Shown piece by piece: positions 1-7,019 of a stretch of DNA of 10,244 nucleotides (position 1 is the stretch's first letter; every line of letters begins with the position of its first letter). Below the pieces are notes generated by a model. It was not told where the DNA came from, did no database searches, and was given only the letters and a program-made list of their open reading frames with translations. A program made the translations under genes and the position numbers. The DNA lies in contig CAMLCW010000180.1 of NCBI GenBank assembly GCA_946478645.1, forward strand, positions 1 through 10,244, given 5' to 3'. This DNA comes from an uncultured Variovorax sp. GTDB lineage: Bacteria; Pseudomonadota; Gammaproteobacteria; Burkholderiales; Burkholderiaceae.

Positions 1-721
1 CGATGATCGGGCCCTCGTCGAGGTCGGCCGTCACGTAGTGCGCGGTGGCGCCGATGAGCTTCACGCCGCGGTCGTGCGCCTGGTAGTAGGGCTTGGCGCC
101 CTTGAAGCTCGGCAGGAACGAATGGTGGATGTTGATCGCCCGGCCTGCCAGGCTGTGGCACAGGTCGTTGCTCAGAATCTGCATGTAGCGCGCCAGCACC
201 ACGAGCTCGGCGCCCTCGGCCTCGATGATTTCCAGCTGCTTCGCCTCGGCCTGCGCCTTGGTGGCGGCCGTCACCGGAATGTGGTGGAACGGCACGTTGT
301 AGCTGGCCGCGAGCTGGTAGAAGTCGCGGTGGTTCGAGACGATCGCGCGCACGTCGATGGCGAGCAGGCCGCTCTTCCAGCGGAACAGCAGGTCGTTCAG
401 GCAGTGGCCTTCCTTGCTGACGAGGATCACGGTCTTCATCGGCTCGGCCGCGGCATGCAATTGCAGGGTCGTGCCGAAGCCCGCGCCGAAGCTCGCCAGC
501 TGCTCGCGCAGCGCCGCTTCGGAATGGTCGCTGCAGGCAAAGCGCACGCGCATGAAGAACAGGCCGGTGCCGTGGTCGTTGTACTGGGCGGCCTCTTCGA
601 TGTTGCCGCCGCGTTCCAGCAGGAAGCCCGAGACGGCATGCACGATGCCCGTGCGGTCGGGGCAGGACAGGTTCAGGATGTAGGCGGGCGGGGCGGACAC
701 GGAGGGCTTTGGGGTCGTCAT
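1..721 (-). CDS. purU: Formyltetrahydrofolate deformylase, C-terminus cut by the window edge
   Basis: Hydrolyses 10-formyltetrahydrofolate to formate and tetrahydrofolate in the cytoplasm, balancing the one-carbon pool and supplying formate for purine synthesis. Translating the minus strand from ATG at 721 gives 240 codons open to the left edge. An N-terminal ACT-type regulatory domain (about residues 12-90, with SCPDRTGIVHAVSGFL) is followed by a formyltransferase-fold catalytic domain from about residue 95. The catalytic Asn/His/Asp set of this fold is visible: N197 and H199 in INIHHSFLPSF, and D235 in DLDEGPII. The family is usually about 280-290 residues, so roughly 45 residues are missing beyond the edge. 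PurN shares the catalytic fold but lacks the ACT domain, which favours PurU. The start is divergent from the aminotransferase at 792, and no strong ribosome binding site is seen before it. Confidence 0.95.
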   Translation of the reverse strand, partial: MTTPKPSVSAPPAYILNLSCPDRTGIVHAVSGFLLERGGNIEEAAQYNDHGTGLFFMRVRFACSDHSEAALREQLASFGAGFGTTLQLHAAAEPMKTVILVSKEGHCLNDLLFRWKSGLLAIDVRAIVSNHRDFYQLAASYNVPFHHIPVTAATKAQAEAKQLEIIEAEGAELVVLARYMQILSNDLCHSLAGRAINIHHSFLPSFKGAKPYYQAHDRGVKLIGATAHYVTADLDEGPII

Positions 722-780
722 GAGGGGCGTGATTGTCGCAGGGGTGCCAGAATCGCGATTTTCCCCGCAGATATAACCGC

Positions 781-785
781 AGGAG
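781..785 (+). promoter_or_regulatory. Ribosome binding site of the class III aminotransferase
   Basis: AGGAG lies six bases before the ATG at 792. It is a good Shine-Dalgarno match and fixes the start of the aminotransferase within the 70-bp divergent gap to purU. Confidence 0.7.
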
Positions 786-791
786 CGAGAC

Positions 792-2126
792 ATGGCCTAC
801 CAGGACTTCAACATGGGCAACCAGTGGCTGCCCTTCACGCCCAACCGCCATTTCCAGAAGGAGCCGCGGGTGTTCGTGGCGGCCGACGGCATGGAATTCA
901 CCACCCACGACGGCAAGAAGGTGATCGACGGCATCTCGTCGCTGTGGTGCGTGGGCGCGGGCCACAACAGGAAGCCGATCAACGAGGCGATCAAGAAGCA
1001 GCTCGACACGCTCGACTACGCGACCGCGTTCCAGATCAGCAACGACCGCGCATTCAAGGCGGCCGAGATGATCGCCGCCCTCGCCCCGGGCGACCTCAAC
1101 AAGGTCTTGTTCTGCAATTCGGGCTCGGAGGCGGCCGACACCTCGATGAAGGTGGCGCTGGCCTACCACCGCGCGCGCGGCGAGGGCCACCGCAACGTGT
1201 TCATCGGCCGTGAGCGCGGCTACCACGGCGTGGGCTTCGGCGGCATGTCGGTGGGCGGCATCCCGGGCAACCGCAAGGTGTTCGGCTCGGCCTTCCTGCC
1301 GCGCGTGGACCACATGCGCTTCATCCACGACCCGGTGAACCACGCCTACATCCACAACGAGGAGCCGGTGTGGGCCGAAGACCCGCTGGTCGAACTCGAG
1401 ACGCGCATCCTGCCGCTGCACGACCCGAGCAACGTGGCCGCGATCATCGTCGAGCCGGTGGCCGGTTCGGCCGGCTGGTACCTGCCGCCCAAGGGCTACC
1501 TGAAGCGGCTGCGCGAGATCTGCGACAAGCACGGCATCCTTTTGATCTTCGACGAGGTCATCACCGGCTTCGGCCGCATGGGCACGAACTTCGCGTCCGA
1601 CTACTTCGGCGTGGTGCCCGACATGCTGAACTTCGCCAAGTGCGTGACCAACGGCGTGATCCCGCTCGGCGGCGTGATCTGCCGAGACAAGCTCTACGAC
1701 GCGATGATGAAGACCGATGCACCCGAGCACGTGGTCGAGTTCTTCCACGGCTACACCTATTCGGGCCATCCGGTGGCCTGCGCCGCGGCCATTGCCACGC
1801 TCGAACTGTTCGAACAGGAAAAGCTGTTCGCGCGCGCCGGCGAAATGGGCAAGGTGCTCGGCGATGCGTTCCACAGCGCGTTCAAGGGGCTGCCCAACGT
1901 GATCGGCATCCGCAGCCTCGGCCTCGCCGCGGCGGTGGAGCTCGCGCCGATCGCGGGCGCGCCGGGCAAGCGCGCCTACGACATCTTCCTGGACTGCTTC
2001 CGCAACGGCGCGCTGGTGCGGCCCGCGGGCGACGTGCTGGTGATCGCGCCGCCGTACATCGCCGAGAAGCAGCACATCGACACGCTGGTCAACACGCTGG
2101 CCGATTCGATCAGGAAGTCGGCTTGA
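792..2126 (+). CDS. Class III PLP aminotransferase, omega-amino acid (beta-alanine):pyruvate type
   Basis: Cytoplasmic PLP enzyme of 444 residues that probably moves the amino group of beta-alanine or another omega-amino acid or amine to pyruvate, giving the semialdehyde and alanine. Fold-type I, class III marks are all present: GSE phosphate-binding turn at 111-113, Y144-H145 ring-stacking segment, E221, D254 in FDEVITGFGRMG pairing with the PLP nitrogen, K283 in FAKCVTNG as the Schiff-base lysine, and YTYSGHP at 321-327. R410 (LVRPAGD) falls where the omega-amino acid transaminases have the flexible carboxylate-binding arginine. Length and whole-protein likeness to Pseudomonas omega-amino acid:pyruvate transaminase, recalled from memory, are good. 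The start has AGGAG six bases upstream. The stop overlaps the convergent chaN-like gene. The exact substrate cannot be read from sequence; taurine, GABA or a diamine are alternatives. Confidence 0.93.
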   Translation: MAYQDFNMGNQWLPFTPNRHFQKEPRVFVAADGMEFTTHDGKKVIDGISSLWCVGAGHNRKPINEAIKKQLDTLDYATAFQISNDRAFKAAEMIAALAPGDLNKVLFCNSGSEAADTSMKVALAYHRARGEGHRNVFIGRERGYHGVGFGGMSVGGIPGNRKVFGSAFLPRVDHMRFIHDPVNHAYIHNEEPVWAEDPLVELETRILPLHDPSNVAAIIVEPVAGSAGWYLPPKGYLKRLREICDKHGILLIFDEVITGFGRMGTNFASDYFGVVPDMLNFAKCVTNGVIPLGGVICRDKLYDAMMKTDAPEHVVEFFHGYTYSGHPVACAAAIATLELFEQEKLFARAGEMGKVLGDAFHSAFKGLPNVIGIRSLGLAAAVELAPIAGAPGKRAYDIFLDCFRNGALVRPAGDVLVIAPPYIAEKQHIDTLVNTLADSIRKSA

Positions 2127-2961
2127 TCCGTTCGCGCAGCGCCGCGCAGTAGTCCTTCTGCGGCAGCGCGGGCGTGCGCCAGACGGCGTCGTATTCCGAC
2201 CGAGTCCGGGCCGCCGCGTCGGCGTCGGGCGCGTCACCGGCCTGCAGCCGCACGGCCTTGACCGTCACCTCCGTCGGCAGGTGCTGCGGCACGCCGAGCG
2301 CCTTGGTGGCGTGTCCGGCGCCCGCGATCAGCAGCACCGTCTTGCCGGGCTGGCGCGCCTTGACGACGGCCTGGGCCATCGCGCGGTCGCGGCCCACCTG
2401 GATGCGCGCCATCGGCACGATCTGCGCCTCGGGCAGCAGCCCGCAATGGCCTTCGCGCACCGCGTCCTGCTGCGCCCGGTAGGCCTCGCCGCCGAGCTGC
2501 GCGTCGAGCGAGACATCGGCCATCGCGTTCTTCATGCGTGCACGCGGCAGGTTGCCGCCGATCACGGGCACGCCGGCACGCACCGCCGCCATCACGGCCG
2601 GACCGTAGTGCGCCCAGGGCCAGGCCTTGTCGTTCCAGGCGAGTGAGGCGCGCACCTGCGCCTCGGTGGCCTTCGGGCCGAGCGTGACCGCGCCGGTGCC
2701 TTCTTCCGCCATTTCGAGCACCAGCGCCGCAAGCCGGCCCTGGCCGGCCAGCGCCTCGACCGTCTCGCGCTCGATCGCGTGGTGCGCAGGGGCGTCGTGC
2801 TGCTCGCCAAGGATCAGCACGTCCGCCGGCAGCAGTGCGGCGGCGCGCTGCGCGATGGGGGCATCGGCGTTCTGCAGCGCGGTGCAGGCGGAAAGCGCCG
2901 CGGCGGCGAGCAGGAGACCGAGGCTGCGGGAAGCCCGCGCGAGGAAGGGGAGGCGTTGCAT
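2110..2961 (-). CDS. ChaN family (heme-binding/iron-regulated type) lipoprotein
   Basis: Predicted envelope lipoprotein of 283 residues. A signal peptide with basic start and hydrophobic stretch (about 11-25) ends in a lipobox, LSAC, so C26 would be lipidated after signal peptidase II cleavage. The mature part carries the family pattern: LGEQHDAPAHH at 51-61, GNLPRARM at 136-143 and GAGH at 214-217. These His-rich motifs are typical of the ChaN/PF04187 family, whose Campylobacter member binds heme at a dimer interface and is linked to iron uptake. The role here is inferred from the family. No TonB receptor or heme transport gene lies next to it, so heme binding is not supported by context. 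It converges on and overlaps the aminotransferase by 17 bp (2110-2126) and is divergent from the AbrB-type permease. No clear iron-responsive Fur box is evident upstream. Confidence 0.9.
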   Translation of the reverse strand: MQRLPFLARASRSLGLLLAAAALSACTALQNADAPIAQRAAALLPADVLILGEQHDAPAHHAIERETVEALAGQGRLAALVLEMAEEGTGAVTLGPKATEAQVRASLAWNDKAWPWAHYGPAVMAAVRAGVPVIGGNLPRARMKNAMADVSLDAQLGGEAYRAQQDAVREGHCGLLPEAQIVPMARIQVGRDRAMAQAVVKARQPGKTVLLIAGAGHATKALGVPQHLPTEVTVKAVRLQAGDAPDADAAARTRSEYDAVWRTPALPQKDYCAALRERIKPTS

Positions 2962-3018
2962 CGCGCCATACTATGCGCTGGCACGCGCACGCCGTGCCGT
3001 CCATTTCCGCTTTTTCCC

Positions 3019-4083
3019 TTGTTGTCTTTCCGCTTTCTGGTTCGCGTGCTGGCCACGCTGTTGCTTGCACTCGCCGCGGCGGAAATCTGCCTCGCGCTGC
3101 ACACGCCGCTGCCCTGGATGATCGGCCCGCTGCTCGCGGTGTCGCTGGCGTCGATCGCGGGTGCGCCGACCGCGAGCTTCACGCCGCTGCGCAATGCGGG
3201 GCAGTGGACCATCGGCACGGCGCTCGGGCTCTATTTCACGCCGCAGGTGGTGGCGCTGGTGGCCGGCATCTGGTGGGCCATCGCGCTTGCGATCGCCTGG
3301 GCCCTGCTGCTCGGCTGGGGCTTCGGCCATTGGCTGCATGCGCTGCAGGCCAAGCGGATGCCGCATGTGCCGACCAAATCGATGAGAGCCACCACTTACT
3401 TCGCGGGTGCGATCGGCGGCGCGTCGGAAATGACGCTGCTGTCCGAATCGGCCGGCGCGCGCACCGACCTGGTGGCCGCGGCCCACAGCCTGCGGCTGGT
3501 GGTGGTGACCATCACCATTCCGTTCGCGATGCAGTGGAGCGGGTTGCACGGGCTCGAGATCAACCCGGCCGCCCTGCGCGAGGTGAACGCCGGCGGGCTC
3601 GCCTTGCTGGCCGTCGCCACCGGCTTCGGCGGGCTCGCGATGCGGGCGCTGGGCCGCACCAATCCCTGGTTCATGGGCGCGCTGCTGGTGGCCATGGGGT
3701 TCACGGTGGCGGGCCTGTCGCTGTCGGCCGTGCCCACCTGGCTGTCAAACACCGCGCAGCTCGTCATCGCGGTGAGCCTGGGCGTGCGCTTCAGCCGCGA
3801 GTTCCTCTACACCGCGCCGCGCTGGCTCGGCGCGGTGGCGCTGGGCACGGTCGCGATGCTGGTGCTGTGCGCCGGGGCGGCCGTGTTGCTGGCCTGGGCC
3901 ACGGGACTGCATCCGGCCACGCTGATCCTGAGCACCTCGCCGGGCGGCATCGCCGAGATGTCGATCACCGCCAAGGTGCTGCAGCTCGGCGTGCCGGTGG
4001 TCACGGCGTTCCAGGTCTGCCGGCTGGTTGCGGTGCTGCTGCTGGTGGGGCCGATGTACCGCTGGATCTACGCGCGCCATTGA
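3019..4083 (+). CDS. AbrB family polytopic inner-membrane protein (putative transporter)
   Basis: Inner-membrane protein of about 354 residues, almost wholly hydrophobic with around ten predicted helices. It belongs to the AbrB membrane family (PF05145, sometimes misnamed ammonia monooxygenase) and is not the Bacillus AbrB transition regulator. The family is an internal duplication, visible here: LPWMIGPLLA near residue 31 is echoed by NPWFMGALLVAMG in the second half, and GGASEM in the first half by GGIAEM near the C-terminus. The substrate is unknown. The start is uncertain. No in-frame ATG precedes the first helix, and the ATG at 2973 is out of frame. TTG at 3019 gives the expected length; TTG at 3022 or GTG at 3046 are alternatives. 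No clear ribosome binding site precedes any of them. The gene is divergent from the chaN-like gene and ends at a strong terminator. Confidence 0.88.
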   Translation: MLSFRFLVRVLATLLLALAAAEICLALHTPLPWMIGPLLAVSLASIAGAPTASFTPLRNAGQWTIGTALGLYFTPQVVALVAGIWWAIALAIAWALLLGWGFGHWLHALQAKRMPHVPTKSMRATTYFAGAIGGASEMTLLSESAGARTDLVAAAHSLRLVVVTITIPFAMQWSGLHGLEINPAALREVNAGGLALLAVATGFGGLAMRALGRTNPWFMGALLVAMGFTVAGLSLSAVPTWLSNTAQLVIAVSLGVRFSREFLYTAPRWLGAVALGTVAMLVLCAGAAVLLAWATGLHPATLILSTSPGGIAEMSITAKVLQLGVPVVTAFQVCRLVAVLLLVGPMYRWIYARH

Positions 4084-4094
4084 CCGGCCGTGGC

Positions 4095-4130
4095 AACGAA
4101 AAAGCGCCCGGCCGGGCGCTTTTCTTCGTT
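4095..4130. terminator. Bidirectional rho-independent terminator
   Basis: A perfect inverted repeat runs from 4100 to 4123, with a 10-bp stem AAAAGCGCCC / GGGCGCTTTT around a GGCC loop. The flanking AACGA and TCGTT (4095-4099 and 4126-4130) extend it past a two-base bulge. The A-run on one side and T-run on the other give a U-tract in both directions, which fits its place between the converging ends of the AbrB-type gene (stop at 4083) and the DUF3567 gene (stop at 4147). Confidence 0.88.
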
Positions 4131-4146
4131 CAGGTGGCGGGACGGC

Positions 4147-4425
4147 TTAGTGGACGAGCACCGGCGTGTGCGCCAGTTCGGCGTAGCCCTCGAGCGTGTC
4201 CTCGACCTCTTCCTGGGTCGGCGTGTTGAGCTGCCAGGCGGCGATCTGCTGCTGGAATAGCTCGGCCCAGGAACCGTCGAGGTAGACCTCCTTGCCCGAA
4301 CGCTTGTCGACGATCTCGAAGCCGTGGCGTTCGAGCACGGGCACGTTGGGCAGTGCCGGGCTGTCGCTGTCGTTCGGCTGCACGTGCACGACGACGAAGG
4401 ACTCCGAGTCATAGAGCATGTTCAT
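4147..4425 (-). CDS. DUF3567 domain protein, function unknown
   Basis: Small acidic, probably cytoplasmic protein of 92 residues with no signal peptide or membrane segment. It begins MNMLYDSESFVVVHVQ and has a central GFEIVDKRSGKEVYLDGSW block followed by an acidic helix, EEVEDTLEGYAEL. This pattern matches the DUF3567 family, which I know only as a conserved Burkholderiales family of unknown function. An upstream in-frame ATG at 4458 would add 11 residues. I prefer 4425 because family members, as I recall them, start at MNMLY or MQMLY, and the likely promoter at 4465-4492 would place the transcript start at about 4458, leaving no leader for the longer form. The gene has the same orientation as the DUF3108 gene upstream but probably its own promoter. 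It ends against the bidirectional terminator. Confidence 0.82.
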   Translation of the reverse strand: MNMLYDSESFVVVHVQPNDSDSPALPNVPVLERHGFEIVDKRSGKEVYLDGSWAELFQQQIAAWQLNTPTQEEVEDTLEGYAELAHTPVLVH

Positions 4426-4464
4426 TGCAGGGCCTGTGAGGATGTCGATGGCGTTCATGGGTTG

Positions 4465-4492
4465 TACATAGCAATCAACGCGCCCGTTTCAA
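4465..4492 (-). promoter_or_regulatory. Candidate sigma-70 promoter of the DUF3567 gene
   Basis: On the minus strand TTGAAA (4492-4487, five of six matches to the -35 consensus) is followed after 16 bases by TATGTA (4470-4465), a weak -10 matching only in its first three bases. The region is clearly more AT-rich than its surroundings. The predicted transcript start is near 4458, giving a leader of about 33 bases to the ATG at 4425. The weak -10 keeps this tentative. Confidence 0.4.
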
Positions 4493-4565
4493 GGCAGGTT
4501 GTCAGCGAAGTAGCGAAAACGCATTAATTCCTATGGTTCCTGTGATTCGATGCCTGAGCTTCGCC

Positions 4566-5732
4566 TCAGTTCGCAGGCCCGGCCGGAAGTGTTTCGCGCA
4601 ACTGCATGTCGGCGAAGTCGCCGTCGGGCTGTGTCTGTTTCATCCGTACCGGCAGGTAGCCGAGCGCCGGCGCGAGCCAGATCTCGATCTTGTCGTCGTC
4701 TTCACGCCGCGGGCTGCGCGTGAGCCGGCGCACGGCATAGTCGCCGGCCGGAACGCGCATCTGCTCCTCGCCCTCGACCACGAAGACCCAGACACCCGCA
4801 TCGCGCGGGCCGACCGTCTGCACCGCGATGCGGCTGCCGGGCGGGTAGCGCCCCGGGTCGCCTGCGAGCATGCCGCCGAGCTGCATCACCACGCTGAGCC
4901 GGTCCTGCGCGCCGGGCTGCAGCGGCACCGGCGGCGCGTTGTTGCTGAACATCACCTGGCCCTGGTCGCGCAGGAAGTGCGAGGCCACTTCGCCCTTGCG
5001 GCTTTCGGAGAAGCGCGCCGGCTCGATCCCGGTGGGGCCGATCCGGCCGGTGCTGTGCTGGCTGCGGATGGTGCGGAACAGGAATTTGAGCGACAGCCGC
5101 GCGTCGTAGCTGCTGCCGTCCTGCAGCCAGACCAGGTCGCCGAACACGCCCTGCATCGGCGAGGTGCCCTGTTGGCCGGTGACGGCGAAGTCCAGCTTGA
5201 CCGAGCCGGGGATGCGCAGCGATTCCGAGCCGACGACCTGGCCCTGGTTGGCGCCGGCCGCCGCACCGGCGCCCTCGCCATCGCCGGCGGATGCAACGGC
5301 TGCCGGCGCACTGGCGGCCTGTTCGGCGGGAAGGGCGCCCGGATCGGCTGCGGCCTCGACTTCGGGCGCCGGAGCAGGCGCGGGCGTTTCGGCCGGCGGC
5401 GGTTCCGAAATCCGGGGCGCTGCGGCCGGTGCCGGCGCCACGGCCGGCCGTGGCCGCGGCCGGCTCGCCTCGCGCGGCCGCTTCGGCTTGGGCGGTGCTG
5501 CCGGGCGGGCCTCGGCGGGCGCCGCGGCCGCAGGCGGTGCGATGACGATGGTCCGCGTGCTGAACCGGGCCGCGAGCGGTGACGGATCGAGCCCCATCGC
5601 GGTGGGCGCGAGCCCGAGCAGCAGCAGGTGCGCCAATGCCACCACGAGCGTCAGCCCGGCGAGCGCGCGCCAGGACGGCCGCGCCGGTGGCGGCGCGGCG
5701 GACGGCAAAGGGGCAGCGGCGAGCATCGGCAT
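4566..5732 (-). CDS. DUF3108 domain protein with N-terminal membrane anchor and Pro/Ala-rich linker
   Basis: Predicted periplasmic or envelope protein of 388 residues, anchored in the inner membrane. It has a short N-tail, one hydrophobic segment at about 23-45 (LAGLTLVVALAHLLLLGLAP), a long Pro/Ala-rich, partly basic linker at about 65-170 (PKPKRPREASRPRPRPAV inside it), then a folded domain at about 173-385 that fits DUF3108 (RIPGSVKLDFAVTG at its start, WLAPALGYLPVRM near its end). The layout is TonB-like, but the C-terminal domain is not TonB. DUF3108 function is unknown; an envelope role is inferred from topology only. Upstream codons reach 5924, but their translation lacks protein-like character and would overlap the divergent FAH-family gene, so ATG 5732, or 5726 two codons later, is preferred. 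No clear ribosome binding site distinguishes the two. Confidence 0.85.
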   Translation of the reverse strand: MPMLAAAPLPSAAPPPARPSWRALAGLTLVVALAHLLLLGLAPTAMGLDPSPLAARFSTRTIVIAPPAAAAPAEARPAAPPKPKRPREASRPRPRPAVAPAPAAAPRISEPPPAETPAPAPAPEVEAAADPGALPAEQAASAPAAVASAGDGEGAGAAAGANQGQVVGSESLRIPGSVKLDFAVTGQQGTSPMQGVFGDLVWLQDGSSYDARLSLKFLFRTIRSQHSTGRIGPTGIEPARFSESRKGEVASHFLRDQGQVMFSNNAPPVPLQPGAQDRLSVVMQLGGMLAGDPGRYPPGSRIAVQTVGPRDAGVWVFVVEGEEQMRVPAGDYAVRRLTRSPRREDDDKIEIWLAPALGYLPVRMKQTQPDGDFADMQLRETLPAGPAN

Positions 5733-5856
5733 GGGGTGTGCGGCAGGGCCGGACGGCGCGAGGTGCACCCGGAACACCTCGGTACACTGCCGGCCAGTCA
5801 CCCAGTTTAGTGGGGGCGCGGCGCCGGTGCCGCGCCCCGCCCATGCATTTGCCACC

Positions 5857-6927
5857 ATGAAACTCGCCACCCTGAAGGACGGCTCGCGCGACGGCCAGCT
5901 CGTCGTCGTCTCGCGCGACCTCACGCTCGCCCACTACGCCACCGGCATCGCCAGCCGGCTGCAGCAGGTGCTGGACGACTGGGGCTTCATGAGCCCGCAG
6001 CTGCAGGACCTGTACGACGCGGTCAACACCGGCCGCGCGCGCCATTCGTTTCCGTTCGACCCCTCGATGTGCATGGCGCCGCTGCCGCGCGCCTACCAAT
6101 GGGCCGACGGCTCGGCCTACCTGAACCACGTCGAGCTGGTGCGCAAGGCGCGCAACGCCGAGGTGCCCGAGAGCTTCTATCAAGATCCGCTGATGTACCA
6201 GGGCGCAAGCGACGACTTCCTCGGCCCGACCGACGACGTCGTGGTGCCGAGCGAGGCCATGGGCATCGACTTCGAGGCCGAGATCGCGGTGGTCACGGGC
6301 GACGTGCGGATGGGCGCCACGCCCGAGCAGGCGCTCGACGGCATCCGGCTCGTGATGCTGGCCAACGACGTGAGCCTGCGCAACCTGATCCCGGCCGAGC
6401 TGGCCAAGGGTTTCGGCTTCTTCCAGAGCAAGCCGGCCACCGCGTTCAGCCCCGTGGCCGTGACGCTCGACGAGCTCGGCGACGCCTGGCAGGACGGCCG
6501 CGTGCACCTGCAGCTGCTGAGCAGCTGGAACGGCCGCAAGGTCGGCATGTGCGACGCCGGCCCCGAGATGACCTTCCATTTCGGCCAGCTCATCGCCCAC
6601 ATCGCCAAGACGCGCAACGTGCGCGCCGGCAGCATCGTCGGCAGCGGCACCGTGAGCAACAAGGGCGTCGAGAAGAACGGCCGCATGGAGTGGCCCAAGG
6701 GCTATTCGTGCATTGCCGAGAAGCGCTGCATCGAGACCATCCAGGACGGCGTGCCGGCGACCGAGTTCATGAAGTTCGGCGACACCATCCGCATCGAGAT
6801 GAAGGGTCTCGACGGCCGCTCCCTGTTCGGCGCGATCGACCAGGAGATCGTGTCGACGAACGGGCGGCCGCAGGAAGCGCCGGTGTCGCTGGTCGAGCCC
6901 CCGGCCGCGGACGCGGCCGAAGACTGA
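5857..6927 (+). CDS. Fumarylacetoacetate hydrolase (FAH) family protein
   Basis: Probable cytoplasmic metal-dependent hydrolase, decarboxylase or isomerase of the FAH superfamily, 356 residues. An N-terminal region (about 1-75) precedes the catalytic fold. The acidic metal ligands of the family are visible as E140 and E142 in DFEAEIAVV and D171 in LANDVSLRN. K192 in FFQSKPATAFSP and GSGTVS at 262-267 match further conserved blocks. Members act on products of aromatic-ring cleavage such as fumarylacetoacetate or acylpyruvates, but the family is broad and the substrate cannot be assigned. No homogentisate dioxygenase or maleylacetoacetate isomerase is adjacent, so a tyrosine-pathway role is unsupported. 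The frame runs open upstream to 5164, but that part is antisense to the DUF3108 gene; ATG 5857 (MKLATLKDGS) is the natural family-type start. The last 15 or so residues are a low-complexity Pro/Ala/acidic tail. Confidence 0.92.
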   Translation: MKLATLKDGSRDGQLVVVSRDLTLAHYATGIASRLQQVLDDWGFMSPQLQDLYDAVNTGRARHSFPFDPSMCMAPLPRAYQWADGSAYLNHVELVRKARNAEVPESFYQDPLMYQGASDDFLGPTDDVVVPSEAMGIDFEAEIAVVTGDVRMGATPEQALDGIRLVMLANDVSLRNLIPAELAKGFGFFQSKPATAFSPVAVTLDELGDAWQDGRVHLQLLSSWNGRKVGMCDAGPEMTFHFGQLIAHIAKTRNVRAGSIVGSGTVSNKGVEKNGRMEWPKGYSCIAEKRCIETIQDGVPATEFMKFGDTIRIEMKGLDGRSLFGAIDQEIVSTNGRPQEAPVSLVEPPAADAAED

Positions 6928-7005
6928 ATCCGACGCCGCCGGAGCCACCGGCCCAGCGGTGCAACCCCGGGGCGAACCGCGCCCCATCCACAAGCCAGAA
7001 GAAAG

Positions 7006-7010
7006 AGGAG
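7006..7010 (+). promoter_or_regulatory. Ribosome binding site of the M48 metalloprotease gene
   Basis: AGGAG within a purine-rich run (GAAGAAAGAGGAG) lies nine bases before the ATG at 7020. It fixes the start of the protease gene, whose frame otherwise runs open far upstream. Confidence 0.75.
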
Positions 7011-7019
7011 TTGGTTCCG

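Noticed and set aside
38..1213. Plus-strand frame of 391 codons across purU and the start of the aminotransferase.
   Set aside because: It is a shadow of purU on the other strand and of the aminotransferase in another frame. Its translation has no domain character.
5437..5454. An 18-bp perfect GC palindrome (GCCACGGCCGGCCGTGGC).
   Set aside because: It lies inside the Pro/Ala-rich linker coding region, where GCC/CCG/GGC repeats make such symmetry likely by chance.
5164..5856. Upstream in-frame extension of the FAH-family gene, about 230 codons.
   Set aside because: It is antisense to the DUF3108 gene, is Ala/Gly/Ser-rich low complexity, and the family-type N-terminus starts at ATG 5857.
6946..6961. 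Small hairpin (CACCG / CGGTG) after the FAH-family stop.
   Set aside because: A five-base stem with no following T-run is too weak to call a terminator.
4702..6993. Minus-strand frame of 763 codons spanning the FAH-family and DUF3108 genes.
   Set aside because: Its translation is compositionally biased and fits no family, whereas both overlapping genes have clear motifs in their own frames.
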